Below are positions 10,148 through 22,039 of a stretch of 22,039 bases of DNA, one piece after another. Below the pieces are notes generated by a model. That model saw nothing but the letters and a program-made list of their open reading frames with translations. It made no database searches and was not told where the DNA came from. Numbering within the stretch: the stretch's first letter is position 1; the number at the start of each line of letters is the position of its first letter. Position numbers and translations under genes: made by a program. This DNA comes from Apostichopus californicus (lineage: Eukaryota; Echinodermata; Holothuroidea; Aspidochirotida; Stichopodidae), in the NCBI GenBank assembly GCA_020650975.1, contig JAIPMN010019266.1, positions 1 to 22,039 on the forward strand, written 5' to 3'.

Positions 10148-12642
10148 CACACCATCAGCCTCTGCAATCCCATTCCGCGTATAGAAGGATCTTTTATGCA
10201 ATATTGGATAAGAAAGTGTTGCACCCAAGTGTAGAGCCTGCAATTACGGCAAACCAACTCGATCCACTCTCAGCCTAGTGTCCTTACATTGAGGAGACTG
10301 AAGCCATGTGATTATGAAATTATTTCGTCAAGTCCCTTCGAGAAGGAATATGTTACTACACATTGATATTGGTTAAAATAATAAGAATGTGCTAATATTA
10401 ACTCCCCATGGCGCCTTCATTATCCTCTCGGAAAAATTAACTGACACCCGACCGCCTGGGCTGTATCACCCTTCTAATCCCCACCCCTCTCGTCAAGCCT
10501 GATTTTATCATGAGTAATCTAGACTGTGAACTGTGTATCCATAGAGTTGGATATACATATATATCCGTCTTTGTGTGTCGGGTGTCTCCGAAAAGAATAG
10601 ATACTACACAAATATTGATGATTGAACTCAGTCAATGTCGAATAAAAATGTAACCAGGAAACGACAGGATCAAAACAACCTTGATGACCGGCTTTTATTT
10701 CGAATTCACTAACATGCGGTGACCACCCATAACCCTATCCAAAATGCTAAAAATGGCAGATCTTACCATGTCGATGACATCATCACTTACCTCTAAAGCC
10801 AAAATATTTAGACATTTGTAAGTGCGTTAGTGATACGATATCCGCTTGTTAATGAAACAGAACAAGGTAAGTACCGTACGGTTAAATTCCAGTTATTATA
10901 TGCAAGTCTATAAATTGATTCACTGTTCGCAAAACGAGTTGGTTACGCGATCAGTAAGAGGAGAAGAGTAACTACCATGACCACTACAGTTTACATAACT
11001 TGCAGTAGCCTAACGCCGTAACGGTAGCCTAGCTTTTGTAGACATAGGCCTAGCATCGTCTGCGGAAGGCTAGGCTCGATTCTATCCTGTGTATCATACG
11101 TGATCGATTGTTACGTGAAGTTAATGACGACACTGAAATCTAGACTTTAAGAAATGCACAAAACTAATGCTGTTATGACGAAAACCTATGCCTAACTGAA
11201 GCCTAGCCTATGCTATATAACACAACACTGTCTGTACAGTAGTACAGACTACAGTACAGTACAGTATCACTATCAATCTGCAGTCTTCAAACTTAAGTTA
11301 ATGTCCAATCAAGTGAGAACGAAGGAAGTAGCAATTTCAGCACACACATTAAGTGTTACATATTCATGTGAAGGCACTCACTAGCATAGAAACATTCTTG
11401 CAGACCTGTAGTGTTGGATGATTTACTCAAGTAAGGTTTCATTATACCTAGTTTTCCCCAAATTGTGAATGTAGGCCTCTGTTTTAGGAAAAATGCAGCA
11501 TGCTTAAAAAATAGGTTAACTTGGAACTTGATGATAAAGCACAAACATCAGTGCAACGGAACTGGAGTACCTCACCTGTTTGAAATGGTATTATTACCAT
11601 GTATCATGTTGAACTAATAATGATGCAGTAAATTATGTAGTGTTTATATATTTTGTGTAGCAAAATTTTATTTCACATAAAATACTGAAAACAGTGTGCT
11701 TCACTGTGCATAATCTGTTATTACATATTTCCACTCGTGTAGCGATTTGCCCATTTTGCATAGCATTGGTCGATGCAATACCAGAAAAATAATTATTTCC
11801 AGTGATGAGGAAAAGGTGGAGAGAAGAGGGAAAGATGGGATCACACATGTATATTAATGTAATACTTCAAAGTACCTGAAATCATTCTTTGTGCAAAGTA
11901 CTGGCATTTTACTGTAGGGGTGTTCCATCAATCTGTAAGGACAATCATCATTGGGTAACCAAGCACTGTCGGTAAAGGAGTGATAAGTGGCTCTGTGAGC
12001 TTTCTTCTGACAGTAACTGTTGCACCCTGCGTACCACCTTGTTTAACATTGTACTCATGAACATTGCATGTACTTGTAGGTAGTATATTTATAAGCATTT
12101 CTCTTCTACATGAACACAAAACTAGACATTATGAACACAGGCAGTAGTTGATACAGGTTGTGTATCCACTTGGTGAATACACACAAGTCTCAGCTTCAGA
12201 CTGTTGTATCATGATGTGATGTAAACTCTGGAGCATTAATCTGCAAACTTTGGGGCATGAGCCAACATGGACCCACAAAATCATGTTGATGGGTTGCAGG
12301 ACTTTTCTAGATGTAGGACAATTTTAACATCCTTTTAGACCTTGCTGGTGATAACTATTAGTCCTCACTCGGGGTAGTCTGAACATGAATTCTGAGGGAT
12401 GGGAGGGAGTCTGAGTCCTAACTCAGTTCTCATGGAAGCTCTTAGATCAGTAGCATTAAAGTTTGTGGATCACTGCTCTAGAGCTTAAGTAGTACATGTA
12501 TGGACAGTATGTATGCAAGTTGCTTGTTGTCTTCCATCATTATTGATATCACTCCTTTTCACTGTAACATTATATTTCTTTTCTAGCATGTTTCTGTTTA
12601 TCCTTCTCTTGTTTTGCACGCTCTGTTCGTTGTGTTTTCTAG
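10148..12642. promoter_or_regulatory. Upstream region of the BTBD10-like gene; possible untranslated first exon
   Basis: No protein-coding exon is recognised. A perfect donor consensus AAG|GTAAGT at 10867 could close a 5' untranslated exon that splices to the acceptor at 12642. The area 10840-11100 has more CpG dinucleotides than its surroundings, as a promoter would. This is inference. Small inverted repeats at 10549-10566 and 11230-11249 and a cluster of TAGGCCTA-like words at 10990-11200 also lie here. Confidence 0.25.
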
Positions 12643-12716
12643 TGTTGTAGAATCTCTCACCTTACAAGACTTGATTCACATGTGATTGGATCAAATGTGT
12701 CGGTACGTCTTTGTGC

Positions 12717-21288
<8,572 letters not shown>

Positions 21289-22039
21289 GTGTTTGTTATG
21301 TAGGTCTCACATTTGTGTTCTATTTCTTTAAGACTGTTTGTTATCCAGGTCTCACATTTGTGCTCTATTTCTTTACGAGTGTTTGTTATCCAGGTCTCAC
21401 ATTTGTGTTCTATTTCTTTAAGACTGTTTGTTATCCAGGTCTCACATTTGTGTTTGATTTCTTTAAGAGTGTTTGTTATCCAGGTCTAACATTTGTGTTT
21501 TATTTCTTTAAGACTGTTTGTTATCTGGGTCTCACATTTGTGTTCTATTTCTTTAAGAGTGTTTGTTATCCAGGTCTCACATTTGTGTTCTATTTCTTTA
21601 AGAGTTTGTTATCCAGGTCCCACATTTGTGTTCTATTTCTTTAAGAGTGTTTGTTATCCAGGTCTCACATTTGTGTTCTATTTCTTTAAGAGTGTTTGTT
21701 ATCCAGGTCTCACATTTGTGTTCTATTTCTTTAAGAGTGTTTGTTATCCAGGTCCCACATTTGTGTTCTATTTCTTTAAGAGTGTTTGTTATCCAGGTCT
21801 CACATTTGTGTTCTATTTCTTTAAGAGTGTTTGTTATCCAGGTCTCACATTTGTGTTTGATTTCTTTAAGGGTGTTTGTTATCCAGGTCTAACATTTGTG
21901 TTTTATTTCTTTAAGACTGTTTGTTATCCGGGTCTCACATTTGTGTTCTATTTCTTTAAGAGTGTTTGTTATCCAGGTCTCACATTTGTGTTCTATTTCT
22001 TTAAGAGTTTGTTATCCAGGTCCCACATTTGTGTTCTAT
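21289..22039. repeat. 45-bp minisatellite with 403-bp higher-order period, runs off the window
   Basis: The unit is GTGTTTGTTATCCAGGTCTC followed by ACATTTGTGTTCTATTTCTTTAAGA, about 16 full units plus a partial one. Two-base deletions give 43-base units at 21601 and 22004. Variants (TGTTTGATTTC at 21451 and 21854, the CTAACATTTG that follows, and the deletion) recur exactly 403 bases apart. ORFs at 21315-21644 and 21626-21892 are translations of the repeat (FYFFKTVCYPGLTFV) and shift frame at the deletion; not genes. Confidence 0.96.

Noticed and set aside
9655..10234. ORFs inside the MULE-like element as a transposase
   Set aside because: No DDE-type or zinc-finger motifs, amino-acid composition looks random, and the two ORFs overlap in different frames.
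21315..21892. Two long ORFs with 15-residue repeats (FYFFKTVCYPGLTFV, LCSISLRVFVIQVSH)
   Set aside because: They are two frames of the same 45-bp minisatellite, joined at a 2-base deletion, with no sign of selection on either frame.

Overview
The window is eukaryotic nuclear DNA: AT-rich, without compact bacterial-style ORFs, and holding a multi-exon gene with canonical GT...AG introns. The gene is a BTBD10/KCTD20-family BTB protein, a family known from animals. The AT richness, the large load of introns and repeats, and the frequent GTAGGC/TAGGCCT words make an invertebrate deuterostome (an echinoderm such as a sea cucumber) my best guess. That is inference and was not tested.

Layout. Bases 1-12600 are mostly intergenic, with decayed mobile DNA: a 153-bp tandem array (2241-2836), a MITE-like element built of 20-bp units (3506-3828), a second element with related termini (about 7590-7962), and a 0.66-kb element with terminal inverted repeats and a 9-bp direct flanking repeat (9474-10147, MULE-like). 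This part also holds one isolated exon-like piece encoding a RhoGAP signature (6113-6174), a weaker possible exon at 1615-1689, a G-quadruplex-prone tract (4769-4812) and several near-perfect palindromes.

Bases 12643-22039 hold the 5' part of the BTBD10/KCTD20-like gene on the + strand. Six exons can be read with matching splice phases: 12643?-12820 (ATG at 12717), 17117-17458, 18516-18618, 19355-19475, 19925-20022 and 20630-20729. They encode 289 residues plus one base: a basic/Ser-rich N terminus, the BTB/POZ domain, and the start of the conserved C-terminal region. The remaining exons lie beyond the right edge. The family is known to bind Akt and protect it from PP2A dephosphorylation.

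The gene's introns are unusually rich in tandem repeats, each from a different family. Intron 1 has an 84-bp array with an internal inverted duplication and a 26-unit array of 51/60/61-bp units with higher-order structure. Intron 3 has three 105-bp units. The intron after exon 6 has a 45-bp array with a 403-bp higher-order period that runs off the window. Many units carry good matches to splice-site consensus. The predicted ORFs inside these arrays (13951-15400, 21315-21892) are repeat translations, not genes. I found no rRNA, convincing tRNA, CRISPR array or bacterial-type operon.
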